A stretch of DNA of 64,000 nucleotides from JACCSI01 sp963815285 (GTDB taxonomy: Bacteria > Acidobacteriota > Vicinamibacteria > Vicinamibacterales > UBA2999), in the NCBI GenBank assembly GCA_963815285.1, contig CAWFGB010000008.1, positions 1,178,001 through 1,242,000 on the forward strand, given 5' to 3'. The notes under the pieces are model-generated. The model did not search any database. It was not told the origin of the DNA and saw nothing but the letters and a program-made list of their open reading frames with translations. A program made the translations under genes and the position numbers. Shown piece by piece: positions 8,272-17,348 of this stretch (positions are counted from its first letter, which is position 1; every line of letters begins with the position of its first letter).

Positions 8272-9516
8272 TCAGACCAGCTCCGGCATGGAGGACTCAT
8301 ACGCCAGGAACACGCTCAATCCGCAGATGAAGGCGCCGATGGCGTAGACAACGGCGATGACCCAGATTGCCGAGTCAGGCACGACGCCGTAGTAAAAGAG
8401 GTCCTGATAGGCACGGATGAACGGGGTCATCGGACCGAGCAGCGCAATCTGCCGAAACTCCTCCGGCACCATCGTGGGCTCGTAGATGATCGGCGTGAGC
8501 CAGAAACCGATGCCCAACCCCACCTCTACGAGATGCTTCACATCGCGGAAGGCCGCCGAGGCGGTGGCAATCGCCATCGTGACACCGGCGATGAACAGCA
8601 CCTGCAGCCCAAGAAACACCGGGAATAGGATCATGCGCGGCGTGAGCGGCACGCCGTAGACGAAAAGCATGACCGGCAGGAAGACCAGGATGGTAAGGAG
8701 GTATTGCGCGAGGTTGAACAGCACGCTCGAGAACGGGAGCACGACGCGCGGAAAGATGACGCTGCGGAGCAGCGATGCCTGGCCGGCCACAGCGTCGGTC
8801 GCACTCGACACTGCGCCGGCAAAGAAATTCCACGACAACAGGCCGATGAGGATGAAGAGCGCAAAGCGGGGCGTACCCAGCTTCATCACGTAGGTGAATG
8901 CCAGTGTATAGACGCCGATCATGATGAGCGGGTTCAGCAGCGACCAGGCAAAGCCAAGCAACGAGCGTTGGTACTTCAGCTTGAGGTCCTTGACCACCAG
9001 ATTGCGGAGCAGGTGGCGGTAATCCCAGGTGCGGCCCAGCGACCCCGCCATCGACCCGACATCTTCGCCCTGCACGACCAGCTGTTGCCCGCCGAATTGC
9101 TCGGTGATGGCGCGGGCCTGGAACTGCCGGAATTTCAGGCCGACGACCGCCCGCCACAGCACGCCGGCCAGGCAGAACAGCGCTACTTGACTCGCCACGG
9201 CCTGCCGTGAGAGGCCCTCGTCCGCGCCCAGCCAGGCCGCACCAAAGAGTGCCGCGCTGGCTCCAACGCCAGCGCCCATCGCCAGGCGTACCGGCCACAT
9301 GGTCTGGCCGCTGACGGCATAGAGTCGCAGCAACGCGCACACGCCCACCTGCAGGACAACGAGCGACGTCAGCGCTGCGACGGCCACGGTGACGAAGTGG
9401 AGGGCGTTGGAAGGATCGAACCGCAACAGATATGCAAAGGGAATGGCGGATGCAGCCACCACCAGGTCCACGAGCAGTGCTCGCGTTCCGATCCGCCAAC
9501 GCGAGGGGTCGGTCAT
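8272..9516 (-). CDS. wzm: Polysaccharide ABC exporter permease (Wzm) with an extra N-terminal membrane domain
   Basis: The C-terminal about 270 residues are a standard ABC-2 transporter permease with six membrane spans. Landmarks are 'LLRNLVVKDLKLKYQRSLLG', 'FAWSLLNPLIMIGVYTLAFT' and 'SWNFFAGAVSSATDAV'. At 414 residues it is about 140 longer than typical Wzm/TagG. The added N-terminus has about four hydrophobic helices beginning 'LLVDLVVAASAIPFAYLLRF', resembling the membrane part of CapD/WbpM-type or PglC/WbaP-type sugar-nucleotide proteins. The GGQQLVVQGEDVGSMAG segment links the two parts. It is encoded with wzt as a two-gene minus-strand operon. The role of the extra domain is unknown. 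Confidence 0.88.
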   Translation of the reverse strand: MTDPSRWRIGTRALLVDLVVAASAIPFAYLLRFDPSNALHFVTVAVAALTSLVVLQVGVCALLRLYAVSGQTMWPVRLAMGAGVGASAALFGAAWLGADEGLSRQAVASQVALFCLAGVLWRAVVGLKFRQFQARAITEQFGGQQLVVQGEDVGSMAGSLGRTWDYRHLLRNLVVKDLKLKYQRSLLGFAWSLLNPLIMIGVYTLAFTYVMKLGTPRFALFILIGLLSWNFFAGAVSSATDAVAGQASLLRSVIFPRVVLPFSSVLFNLAQYLLTILVFLPVMLFVYGVPLTPRMILFPVFLGLQVLFIAGVTMAIATASAAFRDVKHLVEVGLGIGFWLTPIIYEPTMVPEEFRQIALLGPMTPFIRAYQDLFYYGVVPDSAIWVIAVVYAIGAFICGLSVFLAYESSMPELV

Positions 9517-9682
9517 CGCTGTCGGCCTGATCTCATCCAGATCATTCTAGCGAGTCAGTGCCCGCAGGCAATTCTCGAAGCCGAAATCGTTCATCAGGAC
9601 GCACGGTAGTCTATCGCAGCCGGCGCGGGATCGCCTCCTCGGCGGTGGACGTGCCGCCAATTGATGACTGAAGCGCAGACGG

Positions 9683-9688
9683 TATACT
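9683..9688 (+). promoter_or_regulatory. Candidate -10 element (TATACT) before the mosaic pseudogene
   Basis: TATACT lies 11 bases upstream of the ATG at 9700, with no Shine-Dalgarno between. It resembles the element before the related methyltransferase gene on the minus strand at 22495, which has TATAAT 13 bases before its ATG. This suggests the promoter and N-terminus were copied together. Confidence 0.35.
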
Positions 9689-9699
9689 TCGGTGCCTGC

Positions 9700-10040
9700 A
9701 TGTCGCTCCCGTCACTCGACCGACGACTGCTGCGTCCCATTGTGCTCACGAGGCCGGTGCGGCTTGTGGAGCCGAGTAGTTGGGTCGCGTGCTGGTGCGC
9801 CGCGGCGTTACGATCGGGACTATGATCGAGCTGGGCGTGGGGTTTCACCTCTCGATCCGCAGGTCCTCCTGCTCAACGAGATCTTCGCGTCGGCGACGAG
9901 GCCTTCGAGGAGAAGTGCCCGCCGGACGATGCGTCCGGTTGCGTGCACTCGAATGGGGCCGCGTGCTGAGCAGGGCACACATGGTGTTCGACGGCGATCG
10001 GGACTGAGGGCTGGCCCTGTATCACCGGATGGCTCCAGCA
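9700..10040 (+). pseudogene. Mosaic pseudogene: methyltransferase N-terminus joined to wzt fragments
   Basis: The first 28 or so codons from ATG 9700 read '...LLRPIVLTRPVRLVEPSSWV', almost the same as the N-terminus of the methyltransferase encoded from 22495 on the minus strand. At about 9780 the similarity switches to Wzt: 'GRVLVRRGVTIGTMIELGVG' corresponds to residues just after Walker A of the gene at 7521-8270. After an internal deletion it continues, in another frame, with 'LDPQVLLLNEIFASATRP' (Walker B, with D changed to N) and finally 'HMVFDGDRD'. It is non-functional. It implies that a plus-strand wzt and a methyltransferase once lay here and were collapsed by recombination. Confidence 0.75.
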
Positions 10041-10077
10041 GACGGGCTCCTGACCCTGACGGATCCGAGGAGAGCAC

Positions 10078-10842
10078 ATGAACCCGGCAGACACACTCCG
10101 CTCGCTGGAGGCGGCCTGGCCCTCGACGAGAATCAATTGGGAGGCCGTCCTCTCGGCGCAGTACCGATATGCCTGCCCGACGCCGAGGTGCGTCGTGGAC
10201 GTGGGCGCTAACCTTGGTGCGCATGTCGCGCAATTCGTCGACATGCGTTGCCCCCGGGTCGTGGCGTTCGAGCCGATACCGGAGCTGGCAGCGCGTCTGA
10301 CCGAGCAATATCCGAACGGCCCCGTGACCGTTCATCAGGTGGCTCTTGCGGATGCGCCCGCGGAGGCCACCTACTACATCGACAGACAAGTGCTCGCCGA
10401 ATCCGGACTGAAGGGTCGGGTGGACAGGCCCGACCGCATCCGCGAAGAATTGCCCGTAAACGTAGTAACGCTCGACAGCTTCGCGCTGGCCGACGTCGAT
10501 TTCATCAAGATCGATGCCGAGGGGGCCGACCTGTTCGTACTCGGGGGTGCCGAGGTCACGATCGACCGCTACCGGCCGCTCGTCTCGGTCGAGTACGGCT
10601 GGGCGGGCTACCACACTTACGGCATGCCGAAGGACGCCATGCTCGACTGGGCGAAGCGACACTCCTATGTCGTGCGTGATCTGTTCGGAGGCGAAATAAC
10701 GCTAGCGCTCTACGATGCGTGTGTTGACAGGTATTACTGGGACTACTTCCTTTGTCCGGAAGAGAACCGCGACCTCGCAACCCGGCTGGAGTTGAACGGC
10801 GAAAAGCTCCTGAAGGAGATCGGTACGTTCGTCTCAACCTGA
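10078..10842 (+). CDS. FkbM-family methyltransferase
   Basis: A 254-residue SAM-dependent enzyme, probably an O-methyltransferase acting on a sugar of the exported glycan. Motif I is 'VVDVGANLGAHVAQF' (about residues 38-52). The FkbM hallmark 'DFIKIDAEGADLFVLGGAE' lies near residues 140-158, and 'VVTLDSFAL' precedes it as expected. A good Shine-Dalgarno (GGAGAG, 4 bases before the ATG) supports the start. This is one of roughly ten methyltransferase domains in the locus. The acceptor is not predictable. Confidence 0.88.
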   Translation: MNPADTLRSLEAAWPSTRINWEAVLSAQYRYACPTPRCVVDVGANLGAHVAQFVDMRCPRVVAFEPIPELAARLTEQYPNGPVTVHQVALADAPAEATYYIDRQVLAESGLKGRVDRPDRIREELPVNVVTLDSFALADVDFIKIDAEGADLFVLGGAEVTIDRYRPLVSVEYGWAGYHTYGMPKDAMLDWAKRHSYVVRDLFGGEITLALYDACVDRYYWDYFLCPEENRDLATRLELNGEKLLKEIGTFVST

Positions 10843-10870
10843 GTGGCTCCGGACCGCAGGCTCCTTGCCC

Positions 10871-11749
10871 ATGTTGCGTATTCTCACCATCTTCGTGCGC
10901 GCTGGCACGACGACCTATCCGGAAGCTGAGGCACGGCTCGACGAGCTCTTTGCCCGCCAGTTGCCGACGGTTGAGCGTGATGTTGTCGTCGTCGACAACT
11001 TGCTGCCGTCCGGGCTCGTGGAGAGCCGACCGGGACACCACTTGATTAGCGGTGACAATTCGGTGTGGGAATGGTCGGCCATCGACGTGGCGGTGAAGCA
11101 CGTCGGAGCTCGGATCCGGGCCTACGACCTGGTGAACATCGTGACGTCGGCGTTCCAGCAGCTTTACGTCGACTATCTCGAGCGGTTCACTCCATCGGTG
11201 GTCGCGGCCATTGTCGGAGAGCGCGTGTGCCTGGGGCACATTGATTGCTACAACGACGAGATCGGAATCCTGACTTACCGGAGCCAACACTGGCTGCGAA
11301 CCTCGTTCATCATGCTCCCGGTCCAGGAACTGCTGCTTCTCGGGTCCGCCGTCTCGGCCCGGCACCGGTGGCCTTGGTTCAGCGGCCGGAGCGATGAGCC
11401 CTTTGCGGCCGATGCTCCGCTCTCGGACAACTACCGAAAGTACATCCTCGACTGGCTGCTTGGCGAGGATATTGGGCAGGGCGTGCGTTGGCATCGGTCG
11501 CTGGCGCTCGATGGCGAGGGCCTGAACCAGTTCGAACAGAAAACGATAACGATTCTGAACGAGCACCTGTTCGGGATCCGCCTCCGCGCCGCCGGTTGCC
11601 GCGTCATCGACGTGACGTGGCTGTCCGCGGAGCTGGCGGCGGGCCGGAAGCCGGAATGGGGAACGCCGTGGTGGGAGCAACTCGCGGGGCGCGACCGCGA
11701 CGCGAAGCGAATCGCCGTGCCCTTCAGTCCACAGCCTGCTCCGCTCTGA
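10871..11749 (+). CDS. Uncharacterised protein, possibly glycosyltransferase-related
   Basis: A 292-residue soluble protein from ATG 10871 (a TTG two codons earlier is possible). It begins 'MLRILTIFVRAGTTTYPEAE', then 'ERDVVVVDNLLPSG', which resembles the first two beta strands of a GT-A fold, but no DXD motif is evident. Later segments include 'ISGDNSVWEWSAIDVAVKH', 'YDLVNIVTSAFQQLYVDYLE' and 'ALDGEGLNQFEQKTITILNE'. The pattern is reminiscent of GT-A-like proteins of unknown specificity in O-antigen loci, but I do not recognise the family. A fragment with a similar N-terminus lies at 23712-23921 on the minus strand. It converges on the GT4 gene downstream. Confidence 0.6.
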   Translation: MLRILTIFVRAGTTTYPEAEARLDELFARQLPTVERDVVVVDNLLPSGLVESRPGHHLISGDNSVWEWSAIDVAVKHVGARIRAYDLVNIVTSAFQQLYVDYLERFTPSVVAAIVGERVCLGHIDCYNDEIGILTYRSQHWLRTSFIMLPVQELLLLGSAVSARHRWPWFSGRSDEPFAADAPLSDNYRKYILDWLLGEDIGQGVRWHRSLALDGEGLNQFEQKTITILNEHLFGIRLRAAGCRVIDVTWLSAELAAGRKPEWGTPWWEQLAGRDRDAKRIAVPFSPQPAPL

Positions 11750-13612
11750 GCCGCGAGCTGAGGCCGCGTCCGAGGCCGGTCCTGGCCAGCATCTGGGGAG
11801 ACGGACAGGCGGCGACGAGCTCCCGCACGACCTCGAGCACGCAAGTCGCGGCGCTGTCCCATGTCCAAGTCCCTGCCGAAGCTGCCGACCCCAGTGCCAT
11901 CTCGCGGGCCGCCTCGCCTCGTTCGAGCCGGCACAGCAGCTCGACCAGCTCGCGCTCGGTCGCATAGGTGAGGAGCCGCCCGGGACCCCGGTACAGCGCT
12001 GCGAGCTCGGAGACGAGTGCCGACTCCCGAGCGACGACGGTCTTCCCCCGAGCGAGCCCCTGGATGATCGGAATGCCGAAGCCTTCGTAGAACGAGGGGA
12101 ACACGACGATCTCGGCGCCGGCGTAGCACGCCTGCACGGTGGCCTCGTCGATGCCGCCGCTGTTGAAGCACGTCACCAGCGACGTCCGGGCCTGCGCCCG
12201 GTCGCCGAAAACGACCAGTCGCCTGGTTGGAAACGCGCGTGTCAACACGTCCACGGTCGGCGCGACGTGCTTGTGATCGTAGCGGTTGCCGAGCACTAGC
12301 CAGTACAATCCGGGAGGTCTGTCGGCCGCGACCGGCCCCTGAAAGTCGCCAGGTGCCAGCGACAGGCGACACACGCCAGTGTGCACGCCCGGCCGCAGCG
12401 AGAAGCGGTTGGCGAAGCGGCGCCGGCTGAACTCCGAGATGAACAGAATCCCGTCGGCTTCCTGCGCGAGCCGCTCCCACACGGCGTCGAGCCCCTCTGG
12501 CGCCGTGTACACCACGTCCCAGGCGATGTTGTCGAGCATCCAGTAGACGGTGACGGCGGCCACCTGGTTCAGCGAGTCGAGTTCCGAGGCGTGCCACGGC
12601 TGCGACAGTCGGATGCCCGCCGCCGACGGCTCGGGCAGCGAGGGGCCCACGTGCAATCTCCACGCCGGGTAACGCCCGGGAAGTACGTACCACTCGGCGA
12701 CATCCGTGTGCACCCATAAGGTGACCGCCTCGTCGCGACGGGATCTGTAGATCGCGTCGGCCAGCTGCAGGATGGCCGCCGCCGTGCCGTTATAGACGGG
12801 CGTCAGGTTTCGCGCGTCGAGCAGGAGCGAATTCGGGACGTCGGCAACGGCAGCTAGCATGTGCTCGGCCTGCCACGGTGCTGCGCTGCCGAGTACAGCC
12901 CGGGTCCCTCCCAGGTCCTTGTGCGTCGCTTGCATCGCCGCTAGGTCCGAAGGACCGATCGGTAGCCAATCGGAGGGCACGTGCGTTCCTTCGACGATCG
13001 CGCGGTTGCAGAGCACGGTCCGAAATCCGGCTCGCCTGGCCCGAACGGCATAGTCGGCGAGCAACCCGCCCAGCGTGTGCCACCCACCGCGCGCCACGGC
13101 AAGGTTGCCGGTCAGCTCGCGGCGAATGAGCAGGCACGGCGCCAGCAGCTCGGGCAGGACGCGAAATTCCGCCTGCTCCTCGAGCACCGACATCGGGACG
13201 AGCGACCCACCGCCGTGCCACGCTTTGGGAGACATGACCCGGCCGCTGCCCTGGACGCTCACGCGCGGGACCGCGATCCCGAACAGGGGATCGAGCAGCA
13301 GCCCCTCCTGCAACGCGCCGACGGCCTCAGCCGTCGGACGGACACCGCCTGAAAGAATCAACAGCGCGGCGTCCGCATCCGCTGCAAGGTCGAACGCCCA
13401 CTGGGCCGCCTGAGTCGAGGCGACCGCCGCCACCTTCCATTCCGCCGGAGGGCAGGTAGCTCCGCAATCGGCTCATCCACCCGCACGATCGCCCGTGTGA
13501 CACAGCCGCCCAGAACGTCCCATCGCGCAAGGATCTGTAGTGCGGCTGCCACACCGGCGGGAGTCTCGTCGCCGAGGTCGATGAGAGCCACGATCCGCTG
13601 CGGGACCGTCAT
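11724..13612 (-). CDS. GT4 glycosyltransferase with an N-terminal GT-A-like domain (one frameshift)
   Basis: Two overlapping frames join at about 13437 into one protein of about 628 residues. The N-terminal part (from ATG 13612, 'RIVALIDLGDETPAGVAA...') continues after the shift as 'KVAAVASTQAAQWAFDLAAD', a degenerate GT2-like domain. The C-terminal 350 residues are a GT-B enzyme: 'YWLVLGNRYDHKHVAPTVDV' (acceptor/donor hinge), then 'IVVFPSFYEGFGIPIIQGLA'. In the EX7E motif the second Glu is replaced by Gln. The shift is a single base, so sequencing error and mutation are both possible. The 3' end overlaps the end of the convergent gene at 10871-11749 by 26 bases. Confidence 0.75.
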
Positions 13613-16432
13613 CGGGACTGGCGCGCCGAGGCAAGCACGCCGGCGAAGAAGCGGGCGAGGCGGTCCTCGAGCTCTCCGTAGGACATCGATGGCGAGAGTT
13701 CCGTGGCGATCTGCTCAATCGCTTGCGCGTCGAACGGTAACCGATCGGCGCGGAGATGGCTCACTAGGTCGTCGGCAAACGCGTGCCAATCGGTCACTTC
13801 GTCGACGAACCGTAGCAGCGCAGGCGCGAGGCCATCGCGGTTATGCGGCCATCCGACGACGGGCCGCAGATGCGCTAGCGCTTCGACCGTCTTGATTTTC
13901 AGTCCTGTGCCGGCCACCGCCGGATTGATCACCACGCGAGCGGCCGCGTACTCCAGTCCGAGATCGGGAACGTGCCCGAGCGCGACTACCCCCGGCGTGC
14001 CTGGCGGTACCGACCGTCCAGCTCCGCCGGCGACGCGCAGCTCGGCGTCCGGAACCACCTCTCGGATTCGTCGCCACGCGAACCTCAGGAAGTCGCGGAG
14101 GCCGGTGACGTTCAGGTGGTTGCCGGATGCGGGAAGGAATGCGACCGGGCGCGTCGCCCAGCCCGCATCGCGCCGCACGGGCACGTCCACCTTGTTGAGG
14201 ACGATGTCCCTGGTCGGCGCGAGGCGCTTCAAAACCGCGGCGTCCTCGGGTGTCACCGCCATTACGACATCGGCGCGGTTCAGCAGCCGCGATTCCATCT
14301 CCTCACTGATCGGAGCGTCGGCAATACCGTACGCGACCACGTTCGCGGCCTTCTGCGAGAACACGTCATGCGTGTGCACGATGCGAAGCGTATCCGGCCC
14401 GATCTGTGTGAACAGGCGGGTCATGAAAATGTACTCCGCCAATACCGCCGTGCCGCCGGTGGCAGCCAGCAGTCGGGTGACGACGGCCATCAGCGCGTCA
14501 TGGCAGAAATCGACGTCGGGACCCGGCGCCGACGAGAAATCCTCGATTACCGGCGTCGTCGCCAATGCCGTCAGCACGTCCGGGAGGTCGCGCAGCCTGA
14601 ACTCAACCTTCCCAAACGGCTCGCAGATCACCACGTTGCCGAATTCGGTCTCGAGTTGGTCGAGCGCCCCGGGCGGCAGAGGCTCGCTCGGAATCGGGGC
14701 CAGGACCAGGACGATGCGATATCCGCGATCCTGGAAGTAATGGAGCAGCCGCGAGAGCGCGTACTGATTCCCGGCGGCGATCGGCCATGGCGAGACATGC
14801 CCGACACACATCAGCGTCCGGGTTGTAGGGGCCGGTCCATGCACCGTGAACCGCAGCGCGCCCGCATGGGACACGGAACGCCCCGGCCCCGCGCCGCCGC
14901 GACCCTCGGATCGCCCGAGCGTCAGGTAATGGACGAGTGGATTGACGCCGGCCGCGTCGACGTCGGGGTTGGCGGCCCGATACTGTGCGAGCGAGAACTC
15001 GGGCGACGGATCGCGCCCCTCGCGCCACCCGCGTTCCAGGAAATGGATCAGCGGGTTGATGCCACGCACGTCGGGATTGCGCGTCAGGTACCACAGCGGA
15101 TCGAACCACGGGTTCGGACGGAGGCCGTCCGATCCCCCCCACCGCAGGAAATGGAGGAGCGGATTGACGCCGAGCCCGCGCAGCGCCTCGGCCTGGTCGA
15201 AGTAATACGCGGCATCGAACAGCGGGTGCGGATCGATGATCTCCTTCGTTCCGAACTCCAGGTAATGCACCAGCGGATTCACCCCAAGCTTGCGGACGTC
15301 AGGCCGGTGCTTCCAGTAATAGCCGACGTCGAACAAGGGGTGCGGAGAGTGTCCCTCCAGTGCTCCCTGCCGCACGAAGTGTTCGAGGGGATTCTGTGGA
15401 GCGATGTCCGGGTGCGTCGCCAGGTAGTGGCGTGTCGAGAACAGCGGGTGTGGGTCGACGAGCTCGGTGGCCGCGGTCGCCAGGTAGTGCAAGAGAGGGT
15501 TGACGCCTGCCTCGGCCAGGTCCGGCTGCTGCTGGAGGTAATACGCCCCATCGAACAGCGGATGGGGACTCAGTCCGGCGCGGCCGCCGAACCGCAGGAA
15601 GTGGGTGAGCGGCGTGGCCGCGCCCAGCATTCCGCCAGGCCGCTGCGTGACGTAGAAGCGCGGGTCGAACAAGGGGTGCGGCGTCCGCAGCTCCCACGCC
15701 GCCAGCGCGAAGGTAATGCCGCAGCGGCGGCGTCTCCGGTGGAATGGCGGCGTTTCGCGTCCGGTACCGCACAGGATCGAACAGCGGATGCGGGGACTCG
15801 TTCGCCGCGTCGCCGCCCAGAAGGAAGCGCGCAACGAGGTTCGTGCCCGGGGGCGCGCCCGTGACGGCCTGGTAATGCGCGACATCGAACAGGCCGCTCT
15901 CGGCCAGTTCGGCGACACCCAGGCGGAATTCGCGATGCCGCAGCCGGACGGCGCCGCGGACGAACCGCAGCGGCCGGGTGGCGAGCCACCTGAGTGGCAG
16001 GTGCGCGTCGCGCAGGCGCTGGCGGATACGGAGCAGGGGCCCGGTTAAGGCTTCCTCGACGCTGGCTGGAGCCAGCGCCGCATGGCGGATTCCGAATTGA
16101 CGACGGGCCTCATCGGCTTCGGTGCGCTGCTCCTGGAGCGCGCTCAATGCCGACCGCAACAGCCGGTCGCGGCGTTGGAGCAGGGCTTCCGCCCGATCGG
16201 CGCGCTCCCGCTGCCGGGTGGCCTCGCGGGTGGCCGAGGCGCGGTGGCGGATTAGCGTCCGCAGTTGCGCAACGGTTGTTCGCCTCGCGGCGTATGCCGC
16301 GTGGAGACGCACCTCGAGGCGGTGCACCTGATCAATCAGCTCCGAGTGCACCGCCTCCGCTGGCGGGGCATTGGCAGATATGTCAGCGGGACTCTGGGGC
16401 GGGCGGACCTGGTGCGCCTCTACATCCATCAT
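13609..16432 (-). CDS. HPLFD/NPLxHYL tandem-repeat protein fused to a GT4 glycosyltransferase (one frameshift)
   Basis: One gene in two frames joined at about 15697 by a one-base indel, about 940 residues. Order: a coiled-coil head (from about residue 25, 'AVHSELIDQVHRLEVRLHAA'), then a linker 'RFVRGAVRLRHREFRLGVAEL'. Next come nine tandem repeats of about 33-38 residues with consensus PHPLFDxxYYLxxxPDVxxxGVNPLxHYLxxGxxEG. Last is a GT-B domain: 'MCVGHVSPWPIAAGNQYAL' and 'NPAVAGTGLKIKTVEALAHL' with EX7E. The TGA overlaps the next start at 13612. The repeat family is often seen beside bacterial glycosyltransferases in my recollection, but its function is unknown. The gene at 20310-22495 carries a register-matched second array. 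Confidence 0.72.
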
Positions 16433-16444
16433 CCTGGGGTCGGA

Positions 16445-17239
16445 TTATCGCTTCCGCATCCAGAACGAACCGCCGTGCCGCTGCACCGTCGGCAGGCGAT
16501 CGTGGATGGCGTTCAGAATATCGAGGAGCTCCTCGTCCCGGAAAACGAAGTAGCTCGGGAACTCGACCTCGATGCGCGCCGCGTCGAGGAGCAGGGCACA
16601 GGCGAGCACGTACTGTTCGGCATAGTGGCGATCGGTCCATTCCTCGGGGTAGTCCCAGGGCAGGAACACGTCGTGCACGTGCACCCACACTCCCGGTTTG
16701 ACACGCGGCAAAATCTCCAGGAATGCTACGGTGGTGTCGCTGTTGGTCAGCACCTGGTGTGAGCCGTCAATGAACAGGATGTCGCCGCTCTCGAGGCGGT
16801 CGAACAGGGAGAGATCGACCTGCTCGATGGGCAGGCGCACGACGTCGTCGCAGAGGCTGTCGATTTCCGCGCGGGGCTCGCGATCGATGGAGGTGACATG
16901 GGTCCGCAGGGCCTGGCTGGCGATGGCGCGGCGGGCGAACTTCGTGCTATTGCCCGACCCGACCTCGATGTAGCGGCGGGGATTGAGTGTGACCAGCATC
17001 CCGGTCAGCGCGATGGCGTCGAGCCCGCTGAAGAAGAGGTTGCCCCAATACGGGGTCAGCGGATCCTCGGTGTCGACGGGAATCTCGGCGAAGTAACCAG
17101 CCAGCTCCCGGAATCGCCGTAGATGAGCCACGTAGAGCGCGCGACGCTGTTGCAGCAGATCGAACAGCGGTTGATGCGGCTGCGGCCAATAGCGCGGCTT
17201 GATATCGACGTCGTACTCGAAATTCAACGTCATCGCCAT
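16445..17239 (-). CDS. Class I SAM-dependent methyltransferase (Methyltransf_24 type)
   Basis: A 264-residue enzyme. Its motif I equivalent is 'RRYIEVGSGNSTKFARRAIA'. It is followed by 'HVTSIDREPRAEIDSLCDDV', 'GDILFIDGSHQVLTNSDTTV' (the ID/GSH metal or acceptor loop) and 'VWVHVHDVFLPWDYPEEW'. This layout matches small methyltransferases of surface polysaccharide clusters that modify sugar hydroxyls. Two ATGs are possible, at 17239 and 17233; the second would place a TATACT element (17247-17252) 13 bases upstream, as at other starts here. It is divergent from hddA. Confidence 0.8.
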   Translation of the reverse strand: MAMTLNFEYDVDIKPRYWPQPHQPLFDLLQQRRALYVAHLRRFRELAGYFAEIPVDTEDPLTPYWGNLFFSGLDAIALTGMLVTLNPRRYIEVGSGNSTKFARRAIASQALRTHVTSIDREPRAEIDSLCDDVVRLPIEQVDLSLFDRLESGDILFIDGSHQVLTNSDTTVAFLEILPRVKPGVWVHVHDVFLPWDYPEEWTDRHYAEQYVLACALLLDAARIEVEFPSYFVFRDEELLDILNAIHDRLPTVQRHGGSFWMRKR

Positions 17240-17246
17240 AGCGCAA

Positions 17247-17252
17247 AGTATA
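17247..17252 (-). promoter_or_regulatory. Candidate -10 element (TATACT) for the methyltransferase at 16445-17239
   Basis: On the minus strand TATACT lies 7 bases before ATG 17239 and 13 bases before ATG 17233, with no Shine-Dalgarno. This implies a near-leaderless transcript. It is consistent with similar spacing at 22495, 9700 and 42199. Confidence 0.3.
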
Positions 17253-17348
17253 ACGCGGAAGCGTGGGGTGTCTCGAGGGGGCCGCTCTGGGTCCAACCTG
17301 CCATCATCCGTCCCCGATGACGTACTATTGGAGGACGATCGACCACGC

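Noticed and set aside
9517..9682. Possible small RNA or leader between wzm and the mosaic pseudogene
   Set aside because: I saw no stable hairpin or conserved element beyond the -10-like box at 9683.
13972..15864. A 630-residue open frame on the plus strand
   Set aside because: It lies antisense to the HPLFD repeat gene. Its arginine-rich, low-complexity composition and periodic pattern come from the repeats on the other strand in GC-rich DNA.
13609..15900. Possible CRISPR array from regularly spaced similar sequence
   Set aside because: The period is about 100-115 bases, the repeats are diverged, they follow codon phase and encode a continuous protein repeat. No spacer/repeat distinction or cas gene is present.
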